A stretch of DNA of 64,000 nucleotides from Simplicispira metamorpha (GTDB taxonomy: Bacteria; Pseudomonadota; Gammaproteobacteria; Burkholderiales; Burkholderiaceae_C), in assembly GCF_004341365.1 (NCBI RefSeq), contig NZ_SLXH01000007.1:1-64000 (forward strand), in the 5' to 3' direction. The stretch's first letter is position 1; every line of letters begins with the position of its first letter. Of the stretch, positions 45,259 to 53,988 are shown piece after piece. Made by a program: the position numbers and the translations under genes. Under the pieces are notes generated by a model. It saw nothing but the letters and a program-made list of their open reading frames with translations. It searched no databases and had not been told where the DNA came from.

Positions 45259-45360
45259 AGGGCTGGTCAGCAAAGGTGGATGGCGGGGCGCGCATTGTCC
45301 GGCAAAGCCCCTGCGCTGGTGCCGGGGCATGATTTTTTCAACACCACACAAGGAGTTTTC

Positions 45361-45990
45361 ATGGACAACGCAGCGCCGCTGTTGCGGGCAGAGGGCTTGT
45401 GCTTTGGCTATCCGCAGCACACGGTTTTTCAGGACTGGTCGGTGGATGTGGGCGCGGGCGCCACGCTGGTGCTGGGCGGCGAGGGCAGCGGCAAAACCAC
45501 GCTGCTGCGCCTGCTGGCCGGGGCGGTGGCTGCCGATGCGGGCACGCTGGTGCTGGCGGGGGTGTCTTGGGCACAGGCCCCGCAGGCCTACCAGCGCCAG
45601 GTGTTTTGGCAAGACCCGCGCTCGGATGCGCTCGATGCCCTGGCACCACAGACCTGGTTCGAGACCCTGCGCCCCCAGTACAGCGGCTGGAGCGATGCCG
45701 CCCTGGCCGCGCACATCGAGGGCTTTGCGCTGGCGCCGCACCTGGGCAAGGCGCTGCACCAGTTGTCGGTGGGCAGCAAACGCAAGGTGCTGATGGCGGC
45801 GGCGCTGGCCTCGGGCGCGCCGCTGACGCTGCTGGACGAGCCCGTCGCCGGGCTGGATCGCCCCTCGGTGCGGTACCTGCAACACGCCCTGGGCGACGCC
45901 GCCCGCCAGCCGGGTCGCGCCCTGGTGGTAGCGCACTACGAGGTGCTGGAAGCCGTGCCGTGGGACGAGGTGATTGCATTGCCCGGTTGA
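45361..45990 (+). CDS. Solitary ABC transporter ATPase
   Basis: A 209-aa ABC ATPase. Walker A is GGEGSGKTT, the signature is a divergent LSVGSKRKVLMAAAL (normally LSGGQ), Walker B is LTLLDEPVAGLD, and the H-loop is VVAHYEVLEA. AAGGAG lies eight bases before the ATG. No permease is encoded nearby, so the partner must be elsewhere, or it may be a regulatory ABC protein. The atypical signature, without LSGGQ, is close to that of small CcmA-like or bacitracin-type exporter ATPases. Confidence 0.85.
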   Translation: MDNAAPLLRAEGLCFGYPQHTVFQDWSVDVGAGATLVLGGEGSGKTTLLRLLAGAVAADAGTLVLAGVSWAQAPQAYQRQVFWQDPRSDALDALAPQTWFETLRPQYSGWSDAALAAHIEGFALAPHLGKALHQLSVGSKRKVLMAAALASGAPLTLLDEPVAGLDRPSVRYLQHALGDAARQPGRALVVAHYEVLEAVPWDEVIALPG

Positions 45991-46041
45991 CCGACCGGCC
46001 CTTCCCACTGGCCGGTTGTCAGCGGGCCGCAGCGTGGGGCG

Positions 46042-46857
46042 CTACATGGCCTTGAAGCGGTGGGCATACAGGCGGCTGACCGCCAGGCTCTCGGGTCTGC
46101 CCCGCAGATGGACGTGCAGCCGGCCCGCTTCGTCGCGCGATACCGTGGTGATGGCGTTGGCACGCACCAGGGTGCCGCGGTGTATCTGCCAGAACGCTTG
46201 CGCGTCGAGCTGCGCCGCAAGCTCTTTGAGCGGGGTGCGGATCAGGTACTCGCGCTCGGCGGTGAGCACCCGCACGTACTTGTCTGCCGCCTCGAAGTAC
46301 AGCACGTCCTGCACGGCCACCAAATGAATGTGTGCGCCGCTGCTGGCCTGCACCATGGTCAGCGGCACCGCTGCGGCGCTAGCGCGCGCAGGGGCCTGGG
46401 CCGTGGCCGCCAGCAACTGGCGCAGCTGCGCCATGGTTGCTTCCAAATCAATAGCTGCTGGCGCACGGCTGGCAAGGGCTGATTGCAGTTTTTGTACAGT
46501 TTTTTGCAACCGCTGCGGCTGCACAGGCTTGAGCAGGTAGTCCATGGCCTGCGCCTCGAATGCCTGCACGGCGTACTGGTCGTAGGCCGTCACGAACACC
46601 AGGGCCGGAAAAGGCGCTTCTGCGCAGGGCCAGGCATCGGCCAGCTCGGCGGCGGCATCCAGCCCGCTCTGGCCGGGCATGCGGATGTCGAAGAACAGCA
46701 CCTCGGGGCGCAGCGCCAGCGCCTGGCGCACGGCAGACAGGCCATCGCCCACCGTGGCCACAATGTCCAGCGCGGGCCATGCCTGGCCCAGGGCGTGGCG
46801 CAGCGCGTCGGCCAGCAAGGGTTCGTCTTCGGCGATCAGGGCGCGGGGCGGGGTCAT
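46042..46857 (-). CDS. LytTR-family response regulator with repeat-derived linker
   Basis: A 271-aa AlgR-like regulator. Receiver domain (1-120): acidic pair E10-D11, phosphoryl site D57 in FFDIRMPG, and the lysine in LLKPVQP. LytTR DNA-binding domain (about 165-271): VAVQDVLYFEAADKYVRVLT, FWQIHRGTLVRANAI. The linker residues 120-141 (LQSALASRAPAAIDLEATM) are encoded by repeat copy 9, so the insertion lengthened the hinge without breaking the frame. Its ATG overlaps the kinase stop by four bases. The target genes are unknown. Confidence 0.92.
   Translation of the reverse strand: MTPPRALIAEDEPLLADALRHALGQAWPALDIVATVGDGLSAVRQALALRPEVLFFDIRMPGQSGLDAAAELADAWPCAEAPFPALVFVTAYDQYAVQAFEAQAMDYLLKPVQPQRLQKTVQKLQSALASRAPAAIDLEATMAQLRQLLAATAQAPARASAAAVPLTMVQASSGAHIHLVAVQDVLYFEAADKYVRVLTAEREYLIRTPLKELAAQLDAQAFWQIHRGTLVRANAITTVSRDEAGRLHVHLRGRPESLAVSRLYAHRFKAM
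46437..46503 (-). repeat. Dispersed palindromic repeat, copy 9, inside the response regulator gene
   Basis: Minus strand: CAATCAGCCCTTGCCAGCCG followed by TGCGCCAGCAGCTATTGATT. It is translated as the linker between the receiver and LytTR domains. Confidence 0.8.
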
Positions 46858-47906
46858 GCGGGTGGGCCAGATTTCAAAGGAAAAGTGACTCTGGCGCTTA
46901 CGCCACCTGCGCTAGCAGCTATCAATTCAAGAGCACTCTGGGCGCCGTACAGTGTGGCCAGCCGCTCGCGCACCTGGGTCAGGCCAAAGCCGTGGGCGGT
47001 GCCCGGGGCGCCTGCGCTCAGGCCCACTCCGGTGTCGTCCACCTGCAACTGCAAACACGGGCCTGTGGCGCCGGAAACGGTACGGGCCTGCACGGCGATA
47101 TGGCCACCTGCCAACTGCGGCTCCAGCCCATGGCGGATGGCGTTTTCCAGCAGCGGCTGCAACAACAAGGCAGGCACGGGCACCGTGCGCAGGGCATCGG
47201 GCAAGTCAAGCTGATAGGTCAGGCGCGGGCCCATGCGCACGGCCATGAGTTCGAGGTAGTCGCGCAGGCGGTCGAATTCCTCGGCCAGCGGGTGCAGCAC
47301 GGCGCGCGAGGCGCCCAGCGTGGCGCGCAGGTAGGCGATCAGGTGGTCCAGCATGGTGTGGGCGCGTGCCGGATCGGTGGACACCAGCACCCGCAAGGTG
47401 GCCAGGGTGTTGAACAGCATGTGGGGTTCGAGCTGCGCTTGCAGCAGTTGCAGGCGTGCCTCAGCGGCATCACGCTGGGTCTGGGCCATGCGTGCTTGCA
47501 GGTGGCGGGCACGGCCTTGGCTGTAGAAGAAGAATGAAACGCCCCCGCCCGCTGCGATGGTGATGGCCAGGGGCCACACCGTGCCCTGCTGGTGCGGCAG
47601 GTACTGGGCACTGCCGCTGTAGGCCTTGCCGATGAGCGAGCCCAGCACATACCCCGCGCTGATACCTCCCGCGACAAGCAGCAGCCCGCGCCAGCCAGGG
47701 GGCCAGGCCGCGTGGCTGGCGCGCGTGAGCCAGGCGCGGCCCAGATCAATTACCAGCCAGGACACCAGGCCAATGCCCAGCGAGTACGCCAGTTGCACAT
47801 CCCAGGCACCCTGGCCAGAGACAGTCAGTGCCAGGGCGATGGCGCAGCACAGCAAGGCAGAAACAAGGCCGTGGCGCAGAAAAGGAGCGGTGTCGAAGTG
47901 CTGCAT
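46854..47906 (-). CDS. LytS-type sensor histidine kinase, C9 tract in its leader and repeat at its 3' end
   Basis: A 350-aa membrane kinase: hydrophobic helices (about 12-30, 40-56, 72-92, 108-128), then the His-kinase domain with phospho-accepting histidine in QLEPHMLFNTLATL and the ATPase part (LLLQPLLENAIRHGLEP, VDDTGVGL, GFGLTQVRERL). This is the PF06580-type partner of LytTR regulators. Residues 321-341 (AQSALELIAASAGGVSARV) come from repeat copy 10. A run of nine C (47917-47925) sits 11 bases upstream of the ATG at 47906, where a Shine-Dalgarno should be; none is visible. The stimulus is unknown. Confidence 0.9.
   Translation of the reverse strand: MQHFDTAPFLRHGLVSALLCCAIALALTVSGQGAWDVQLAYSLGIGLVSWLVIDLGRAWLTRASHAAWPPGWRGLLLVAGGISAGYVLGSLIGKAYSGSAQYLPHQQGTVWPLAITIAAGGGVSFFFYSQGRARHLQARMAQTQRDAAEARLQLLQAQLEPHMLFNTLATLRVLVSTDPARAHTMLDHLIAYLRATLGASRAVLHPLAEEFDRLRDYLELMAVRMGPRLTYQLDLPDALRTVPVPALLLQPLLENAIRHGLEPQLAGGHIAVQARTVSGATGPCLQLQVDDTGVGLSAGAPGTAHGFGLTQVRERLATLYGAQSALELIAASAGGVSARVTFPLKSGPPA
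46882..46940 (+). repeat. Dispersed palindromic repeat, copy 10, inside the kinase gene
   Basis: Plus strand: AGTGACTCTGGCGCTTACGC then CTGCGCTAGCAGCTATCAAT. It lies antisense to the gene and encodes residues 321-341. Confidence 0.8.
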
Positions 47907-47946
47907 ACCGGTGTGCGGGGGGGGGAAGTGCCATTGTGCGGCAGGG

Positions 47947-48495
47947 TCAGCACGGCGCAGACGCCTGCCGGGCCAGTTGCCACAGGCGAGCAGCGCGCGC
48001 CGCCAACAGGCCATTGAACACGCCGTAGAGCGTGGCCACCTGCAGCGTGAAGGTGCTGTCATGGGCCAGTGGGGGTTGCAGGGCCAGCTCCACACCCACG
48101 ACGTACTTGGTGAAGAAGATGCCCAGAATCAACCCCAGCGGCACACTGCTGCCGGGCAAGTGAAAGCGGCCTTCAGCCGTGTCGTAGTGCGTACTGGCGG
48201 GTGGTTGGGGCCGCCAGAGCAGGCTGGTGGTGGCCATCGCCAGTGCAGCCAGCAGCCAGGCAGCCACCGCGCCAACACCGTAGCGGCCGCTGAAGGCCCA
48301 AGCCAGGCCGTAGGCAGAAAACAAGGCCATGGCCACGGGCATCCACAAAACACGGCGCAGCCCCGCACGGCGCGGCAGCATCTGGCCCAGGCCCAGCCAC
48401 AACAGGGACACCAGCAGGCCCCAAACCCAAAGCGGTGTGCGACGGACGATGGACAACAGCACGTGCGGCTGGTGCAGGGCGATATCGAGCAGCAT
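47947..48495 (-). CDS. Unrecognised 182-aa membrane protein
   Basis: A protein with about five hydrophobic segments (near 15-40, 45-65, 75-95, 118-138, 150-170) and little else. A GIFFTKYVVGVELALQPPLA segment near residue 125 is the most distinctive. The start at 48495 has AGGAGT eight bases upstream. It is 40 bases upstream of the kinase gene on the same strand, so the two could be co-expressed, perhaps as a sensory partner; this is inference. Confidence 0.7.
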   Translation of the reverse strand: MLLDIALHQPHVLLSIVRRTPLWVWGLLVSLLWLGLGQMLPRRAGLRRVLWMPVAMALFSAYGLAWAFSGRYGVGAVAAWLLAALAMATTSLLWRPQPPASTHYDTAEGRFHLPGSSVPLGLILGIFFTKYVVGVELALQPPLAHDSTFTLQVATLYGVFNGLLAARAARLWQLARQASAPC

Positions 48496-48692
48496 GGTGG
48501 ACTCCTGGTGGGGGCAGACAAGCAGGCAGCGCCTGAACAGCGCCCACTGTGCCCGGGCAGGACGGCAGTGGCGATGGCTGTGCGACGCAATGCCGTGCTG
48601 TGGCGCGAAATGCCGCAGTGGCGGTGTGACCGGAGGTGGGCGGGCGGATAATCCGCGCTTTTATTTGCCGCAGCCAACGGGGAAAGACGCGC

Positions 48693-49517
48693 GTGGACAT
48701 TGTTTTGCTGGTCAAGGCCGCCATCATGGGCGTGGTCGAGGGACTGACCGAGTTTTTGCCCATCTCATCCACCGGGCACCTGATTTTGGCGGGGGCTTTG
48801 CTGGGCATGGACGACGCCAAGGCCAAGGTGTTTGACATTGCCATCCAGACCGGCGCCATCTTTGCCGTCATCCTGGTGTATTGGCAAAAGATCCGCGCCA
48901 CGCTGATCGAGTTGCCCCACCAGCGCCAGGCCCAGCGCTTTGCACTGAATGTGGTCATCGGCTTTTTGCCCGCCGTGGTGCTGGCGCTGATTTTTGGCAA
49001 GCTCATCAAGGCGCATCTGTTCACCCCGGAGGTGGTGGCCAGCACCTTCATCCTGGGCGGCTTGGTCATCTTGTGGGCCGAGCGGCGCCCGCCCACGGCC
49101 ACGCGCGTGTATTCGGTCGATGACATGACCGCGCTGGATGCGCTCAAAGTGGGCCTGGTGCAGTGCCTGGCCATGGTGCCTGGCACCAGCCGCAGCGGCG
49201 CCACCATCATCGGCGGCATGCTGCTGGGCCTGTCGCGCAAGGCGGCGACCGATTTTTCGTTCTTCCTGGCCATCCCGACGCTGATTGGCGCCGGGGTGTA
49301 CAGCCTCTACAAAGAGCGGGCGCTGTTGTCACTGGCCGATCTGCCCATGTTTGCCGTGGGGCTGGTGTTCTCGTTCCTGAGCGCCTGGGTGTGCGTGCGC
49401 TGGCTGCTGCGCTACATCAGCTCGCACAGTTTTGTGCCTTTTGCCTGGTACCGCATCGTCTTTGGCGTGGTGGTGCTGTGGACGGCCTGGAGTGGCACCA
49501 TTGCATGGTCGGGTTAA
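48693..49517 (+). CDS. uppP: Undecaprenyl-diphosphatase (UppP/BacA)
   Basis: A 274-aa integral membrane enzyme recycling the cell-wall lipid carrier. The two signature motifs are [19 protein letters not shown] near the N-terminus and [20 protein letters not shown] around 175-195. The start GTG at 48693 ([20 protein letters not shown]) has GGGGAAAG about eight bases upstream; an in-frame start 19 codons earlier lacks one. Length is normal for the family. It also confers bacitracin resistance in E. coli. Confidence 0.96.
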   Translation: MDIVLLVKAAIMGVVEGLTEFLPISSTGHLILAGALLGMDDAKAKVFDIAIQTGAIFAVILVYWQKIRATLIELPHQRQAQRFALNVVIGFLPAVVLALIFGKLIKAHLFTPEVVASTFILGGLVILWAERRPPTATRVYSVDDMTALDALKVGLVQCLAMVPGTSRSGATIIGGMLLGLSRKAATDFSFFLAIPTLIGAGVYSLYKERALLSLADLPMFAVGLVFSFLSAWVCVRWLLRYISSHSFVPFAWYRIVFGVVVLWTAWSGTIAWSG

Positions 49518-49527
49518 TAATCAGCGC

Positions 49528-50385
49528 ATGAAATCTTCCACACATACGCTCTTTCGCGCAGGGCTGGGCACCCTGGGTTTGGCACTGTCTGCCACGGTCT
49601 GCTCTCAGGAGGCCACTGGCGCGGTTGCACCTGCTGCGGCGCAGCCATCGCCAGGCTTTAGCTGGGTGCTGGGGGGCACGCTGGAAAACAGCGCCAGCTA
49701 CAGCGGCGGCAGCGACCGCAGCACCGGCCTGCGCCCGGTGATCGGGCTGGCGGTGGGGCGCTACACGCTCAGCACCGGCGGCGGCGGTGCCCTGCTGGAC
49801 CGCGACCTCGACGCCCGCGACGCCTCGGGCCTGAGCACGCGCCTGTTCCAGGGCGGCAACCTGCGCCTGACCGGCTCGCTGCGCATTGACGGCGGGCGCA
49901 AAAACAGCGAAGAGCCCTTGCTGCGCGGCCTGCCCGATGTGCGCCGCACCCTGCGCGTGCGTTTGGGCCTGGTCTATGACGTCAACAGCCAGTTCTCGCT
50001 GCGCAGCTCCTGGAGCCAGGATGTGCTGGGGCGCCAGGGCGGTGCCACACTCAACAACACCGCACGCTACGAGTTCACCCTGGCGCCAGGCACCGAGCTG
50101 GCGTTGGTGGCGGGCGCACACCTGGCCAATACCACCTACCTGCGCAGCTACTTCGGTGTGCCCGGCTCGGCAGCGGGCGTGACCACGGCGCTGCCGCAGT
50201 TTGCGCCCAGCGGCGGCATGCACAGCACCGAGGTCGGCCTGGATCTGCGCCACAACCTGCACCACCACTGGGTGCTGCTGGGCGGTGTGCGCTACTCGCA
50301 ACTGCGCGGTGATGCCCGCCGCAGCCCGCTGGCCATCAAGCCCGACAACTACAGCGTATCCATCGGACTGGCCTACCGGCGCTGA
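49528..50385 (+). CDS. MipA/OmpV-like outer membrane protein
   Basis: A 285-aa secreted protein with a signal peptide (about 1-28). The mature part has the alternating beta-strand pattern of a barrel: FSWVLGGTLENSASYSGGSD, RPVIGLAVGRYTLST, RTLRVRLGLVYDVNSQFSLR, and a final VSIGLAYRR typical of an outer membrane signal for BamA. The sequence fits the MipA/OmpV scaffolding family, though the ligand or role in cell-wall assembly is unknown. It directly follows uppP (10 bases). Confidence 0.82.
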   Translation: MKSSTHTLFRAGLGTLGLALSATVCSQEATGAVAPAAAQPSPGFSWVLGGTLENSASYSGGSDRSTGLRPVIGLAVGRYTLSTGGGGALLDRDLDARDASGLSTRLFQGGNLRLTGSLRIDGGRKNSEEPLLRGLPDVRRTLRVRLGLVYDVNSQFSLRSSWSQDVLGRQGGATLNNTARYEFTLAPGTELALVAGAHLANTTYLRSYFGVPGSAAGVTTALPQFAPSGGMHSTEVGLDLRHNLHHHWVLLGGVRYSQLRGDARRSPLAIKPDNYSVSIGLAYRR

Positions 50386-50424
50386 CGTAGCAGCACAGGG
50401 GCAGCAGGCCAACAAGCGTTCCTG

Positions 50425-50452
50425 AATCAGTAGCTGCTTGCGCACACTCCGG
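50425..50452 (-). repeat. Degenerate half-copy of the dispersed repeat
   Basis: AGTAGCTGCTTGCGCACACT on the plus strand matches the right arm (AGCTGCTTGCGC) of other copies; the left arm is missing. Confidence 0.45.
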
Positions 50453-50627
50453 GGCCGCTCACTGCGGCCCTGCTGCCCTGTGTCTGAGTGCAAAATGCTC
50501 ATGCGCCCATCCACGCATTCCCCCCCAATCACCTCGTTTGCCACCCACACCTCGGGCGGATCCCCTGGGCCTTGAGACTTTCGCTCACTGTGCTCGCGTC
50601 GGTCTGTTCAACCCAAGAACGCCCTCC

Positions 50628-52160
50628 ATGAAGCTCAGCCTCAAACTTCCCTTGGCCTTTACCGTGTCGCTGCTACTGCTGTTGGCAGCGGCGCTGTTTG
50701 GTATCAGCCGCTTGAACCAGGCGCTCAACACATATCAAACCTCCGTGGCGCAGAGCTTCGAGCATGAGCGATTGGCATCCAGCATGCTCAATGACTTCAA
50801 AGTGCAGGTACAGGAGTGGAAGAACGTGCTTCTGCGCGGCAAAGACCCAGCACAGCTCATGCGCTACTGGACAGCATTTGAGGTGCAGGAAAAGTCCATC
50901 AGCGACCAGGCGCAGAAGCTGCTGGCCACCTTGCCTGCCGGCGAGGGCCGTGAGCGTGTGTCCCAGTTTGTCCAGGCACACGAACGCATGGGGGCCGCCT
51001 ACCGTACGGGTTTTGAGGCCTTCAAGGCGGCCGACCACGACCCGCAGGTGGGCGACAAGGCCGTCGCCGGCATGGACCGCGAACCCTCACAGCTGATTGA
51101 CCAGGCCGGAGAGCTGATTGCCACCGCCAGCAGCGAAGTGGCAGCGCGCGCGGCCGCCACGGCGCAACGCGCTACCACCATCAGCCTGGTGGTGATGCTG
51201 GTGGTGTGTGCGCTTGGCATGGGCGGCGCAGTGGCTTTCAGCCGCACCGTGGTGCAGCCGCTGAACCACGCCGTGCGCGTGTCACAGGCGGTGGCCAGTG
51301 GCGACCTCACGGTCGCTACCGAAGTGCGCGGCAAGGACGAAATCGCACAGTTGCTCAACGCCCTGTACGCCATGCAGATGAGCCTGTCGCGCGTGGTGAG
51401 CAATGTGCGCAACAACGCCCACAGCGTGGCCGCCGCCAGCAACGACATTGCCCATGGCAACAACGATCTCTCAGCACGCACCGAGCAGCAGGCCAGCGCG
51501 CTGGAAGAAACCTCGGCCTCAATGGAGGAGCTGAGTTCCACCGTGCAGGCCAACGCCGAAAACGCCCGCCAGGCCAACCAGCTGGCGGTAAATGCGTCCG
51601 CAGTGGCAGTGCAAGGCGGCAGCGTGGTGGCCGAGGTGGTAACAACCATGAAAGGCATCAACGACAGCAGCAAGAAGATTGCCGACATCATCAGCGTGAT
51701 TGACGGCATTGCCTTCCAGACCAACATCCTGGCGCTCAATGCCGCCGTCGAAGCAGCCCGCGCTGGCGAACAAGGCCGTGGCTTTGCCGTGGTGGCCAGC
51801 GAGGTGCGCAGCCTGGCCGGGCGCAGCGCCGAGGCAGCCAAAGAGATCAAAGCGCTGATCCACGCAAGTGTGGAACGGGTGGAGCAGGGCACCACGCTGG
51901 TAGACAAGGCAGGCACCACCATGACCGAGGTGGTGACCTCCATCCGCCGCGTCACCGATATCGTGGGCCAGATCAGCGCAGCCAGCAGCGAGCAAAGCCT
52001 GGGCGTCTCGCAAGTGGGCGAGGCCATCACCGAGATGGACCAGGCCACCCAGCAAAACGCAGCGCTGGTAGAACAAAGCGCTGCGGCCGCCGAGGGCCTG
52101 AAGGCACAGGCAGGGCAACTGGTACAGGCGGTAGCGGTATTTCGCCTGGCAGCGTCTTGA
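50628..52160 (+). CDS. Methyl-accepting chemotaxis protein
   Basis: A 510-aa receptor. The first transmembrane helix is at about 8-26 and the second at about 186-208. The periplasmic part between them (about 30-185) looks helical, four-helix-bundle type. HAMP ([20 protein letters not shown]) and the cytoplasmic signalling domain follow; the highly conserved hairpin is [32 protein letters not shown], around 365-395. Methylation helices are on both sides. No CheR/CheB-binding pentapeptide ends the protein. The start at 50628 is [11 protein letters not shown]; the frame is open 30 codons further but without homology. The ligand is unknown. Confidence 0.94.
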   Translation: MKLSLKLPLAFTVSLLLLLAAALFGISRLNQALNTYQTSVAQSFEHERLASSMLNDFKVQVQEWKNVLLRGKDPAQLMRYWTAFEVQEKSISDQAQKLLATLPAGEGRERVSQFVQAHERMGAAYRTGFEAFKAADHDPQVGDKAVAGMDREPSQLIDQAGELIATASSEVAARAAATAQRATTISLVVMLVVCALGMGGAVAFSRTVVQPLNHAVRVSQAVASGDLTVATEVRGKDEIAQLLNALYAMQMSLSRVVSNVRNNAHSVAAASNDIAHGNNDLSARTEQQASALEETSASMEELSSTVQANAENARQANQLAVNASAVAVQGGSVVAEVVTTMKGINDSSKKIADIISVIDGIAFQTNILALNAAVEAARAGEQGRGFAVVASEVRSLAGRSAEAAKEIKALIHASVERVEQGTTLVDKAGTTMTEVVTSIRRVTDIVGQISAASSEQSLGVSQVGEAITEMDQATQQNAALVEQSAAAAEGLKAQAGQLVQAVAVFRLAAS

Positions 52161-52214
52161 ACCAAGACCAGGCGCAAACCCTGTGGCGTGCGCCCCAAGC
52201 GGCAGCAGATCTTT

Positions 52215-52345
52215 TTAGAGCGTGTTATGAACTTCTGTGCAAGTCATTGATTTTATTGAAGAATTCCACGATTTCCACTTTTGAAAAAACGTGCGTAAGT
52301 GCTTATCACAAAAGAGAATTTTTCAAAGTTCATAACACGCTCTAA
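52215..52345. mobile_element. 131-bp MITE-like element
   Basis: Perfect 20-base terminal inverted repeats (TTAGAGCGTGTTATGAACTT at 52215-52234 and its complement at 52326-52345) enclose an AT-rich core unlike the surrounding GC-rich DNA. TTA/TAA ends or a TA target may reflect duplication. There is no transposase gene inside, so it would depend on a related full element elsewhere. Confidence 0.7.
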
Positions 52346-52361
52346 CCAAAAAGGCCTCTGA

Positions 52362-52412
52362 CGCTCACCGATACAGCGCAAACAGCTATCCAATCAATAG
52401 CAAACCATCTGC
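52362..52412 (+). repeat. Dispersed palindromic repeat, copy 11
   Basis: CTCTGACGCTCACCGATACA then GCGCAAACAGCTATCCAATC and AATAGCA, just past the ribH stop. Confidence 0.75.
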
Positions 52413-52414
52413 TC

Positions 52415-52954
52415 CTACTGGCCTGGCGCCGTGGCCGGTGCAGCCGCCATGGTGGGCGAAGCCAGCGCCCGCAGGTACGCCATCGTCTGCAAGCAAGCCT
52501 GCGCCACTTCCGTGCCCTTTTTCACGAAATGCTCACGGAAAAACCTCACATGCTCTTCATGGTCGTGAAAGTCTCGTGGTGTGAGCACAGCGGACATCAC
52601 GGGCACCTCGGTATCGAGCTGCACGCGCATCAGGCCATCGATGACAGCGGCAGTGACAAACTCGTGGCGGTAGATACCGCCGTTGACCACCAGCGCGCAG
52701 GCCACGATGGCGTCGTAGCGCCCACTGCGCGCCAGTTTGCGTGCCAAGAGCGGTATCTCGAACGCACCGGGCACATCGAACAGCGCTATCTGTGCCGGCG
52801 ACAAGCCGTTGCGCTTGAACTCGGCCAGTGCCGCATCACGTGCCTGATGCACGATGTCCGGATGCCAGCTGGCGCTGATGATGGCCACACGGGCGCCACG
52901 GTGAACCGCCACGGGGGCAGCGGCAAGAACGGGGGAAGGGGACAACTGATTCAT
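52415..52954 (-). CDS. ribH: 6,7-dimethyl-8-ribityllumazine synthase
   Basis: A 179-aa lumazine synthase, the penultimate riboflavin enzyme. ARVAIISASWHPDIVHQARD matches the active-site strand, FDVPGAFEIPLLARKL the conserved core, and GGIYRHEFVTAAVIDGLMRV with VMSAVLTP the substrate region. The sequence resembles the RibH2-type enzymes of Brucella and Rhizobiales more than E. coli RibE. It is transcribed as a single gene behind an FMN riboswitch, with no other rib gene nearby, so flavin-responsive supply of this step alone is implied. Confidence 0.94.
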   Translation of the reverse strand: MNQLSPSPVLAAAPVAVHRGARVAIISASWHPDIVHQARDAALAEFKRNGLSPAQIALFDVPGAFEIPLLARKLARSGRYDAIVACALVVNGGIYRHEFVTAAVIDGLMRVQLDTEVPVMSAVLTPRDFHDHEEHVRFFREHFVKKGTEVAQACLQTMAYLRALASPTMAAAPATAPGQ

Positions 52955-53080
52955 GGGGTCTCCAAAGACAGGTGGGCCAGAATCAGGGCGCGCGCGAACA
53001 CAGCGCCCGGCACGATGGCGCGGCCCCCAGGCGCACAAGCACCCGCCAGCCGGCGCCCGCCAGGGAGCCATGGATTTCGC

Positions 53081-53241
53081 GATCTCTTTCATCCGGACTG
53101 TGACCGTCGGCTCTGGCATCGCACCAGATCTGCTGACCCTGCGGAACCAGTCAAAAACTGCCCCGCAGGCGCTCGCGGGCTCCTGCGGGCTTTTCAGACC
53201 ACAGATACCGCCGGTGGGGAATTTCGCCCCGCCCTGAGAAC
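53081..53241 (-). promoter_or_regulatory. FMN riboswitch (RFN element) controlling ribH
   Basis: The minus strand has the RFN conserved order: GTTCTCAGGGCGGGGCGAAA, CCCCACCGGCGGTA, a variable hairpin with AGCCCGCGAGCG, CAGCAGATCTGGTG, CCAGAGCCGACGGTCA and AGTCCGGATGAAAGAGA. The RNA folds around FMN and lowers expression when flavin is ample. It ends about 125 bases before ribH, leaving space for an expression platform that I did not resolve. Confidence 0.95.
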
Positions 53242-53317
53242 GCTGCCGGGCCCGGATGAACTCCGGGCCCGGCGCACGGATTCTAGGGCCACGCCCTGCG
53301 GCCTGTGTCCATGCCCC

Positions 53318-53797
53318 TCAGCGCAGCCGCTCAAACCCGCCCTCGGCCCAGGCCGTGGCGCTGTCCATGGTCAGCTTGAAGGTGGGCGGCACGCTCACGC
53401 GCGCCAGTTCTTCGCCCAGGTCATCGTGCGCGCTCAGCGTGGCGGTGGCGCCCTCTTCGTCGGGCACGATGGCCAGCGCCACGCGCAAGCGCTGGCCCTG
53501 CGCGGTGGTGATGGTGACGTTCTTGTTCAGTTGTGCGTGCAATTGCTGCTCGTGGCGGCGGATCACCTCGCTGGCGGTCTTGACCAGCGTATTGAAGGCC
53601 GACACGTCCAGCGGCTTCGGGTTCTTCTTGTCGCGCCCCATCGTCCAGGGGCCGACCAATGCGGGTTCGGCCTGGCCATGCAGTGTCATGGCAACGGCCC
53701 AGCCATCGTCGTCTTCGTTCTTGATCACGCGCGCTGTCCAGCGCCCATCGCTCCACAAGCGGGCCTCTTGTGTGGTGCCCGTGGTGTCGTCGGTCAT
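53318..53797 (-). CDS. Unrecognised 159-aa cytoplasmic protein
   Basis: No family recognised. The protein is small and charged: TQEARLWSDGRWTARVIKNE, DDDGWAVAMTLHGQAEPALV, and a central helix SAFNTLVKTASEVIRRHEQQ. The pattern suggests an alpha/beta fold with a beta sheet over helices. An ATG two codons upstream (53803) is also possible; 53797 has GGGG at eight bases. It is divergent from cheV and convergent with nothing functionally related. Confidence 0.65.
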   Translation of the reverse strand: MTDDTTGTTQEARLWSDGRWTARVIKNEDDDGWAVAMTLHGQAEPALVGPWTMGRDKKNPKPLDVSAFNTLVKTASEVIRRHEQQLHAQLNKNVTITTAQGQRLRVALAIVPDEEGATATLSAHDDLGEELARVSVPPTFKLTMDSATAWAEGGFERLR

Positions 53798-53988
53798 GGC
53801 CATCACCCCAAAAGGCCGCAAGCTTAGGGCAAACACGGGGTATCACAACGGCTGGAGCGCGCGGTTTTACACCGATTTGCAACGCCTTTTCAGCCAAAAT
53901 ATTCCTTTTGGCGGCACCTCTGTCTACGAGAGAGCGCCAGAACCTAGAATTTGCCCGCGCGAGCCTTCTTCGCGTGAAGGATATACAC

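Noticed and set aside
45992-46018. Hairpin ACCGGCC/GGCCGGT between the ABC ATPase and the LytTR gene
   Set aside because: It could end the transcripts, but there is no T run and GC palindromes are common here, so it was not listed as a terminator.
50452-50470. GGGCCGC/GCGGCCC hairpin downstream of the MipA-like gene
   Set aside because: No T tract follows; the stem alone does not support a terminator in this GC-rich DNA.
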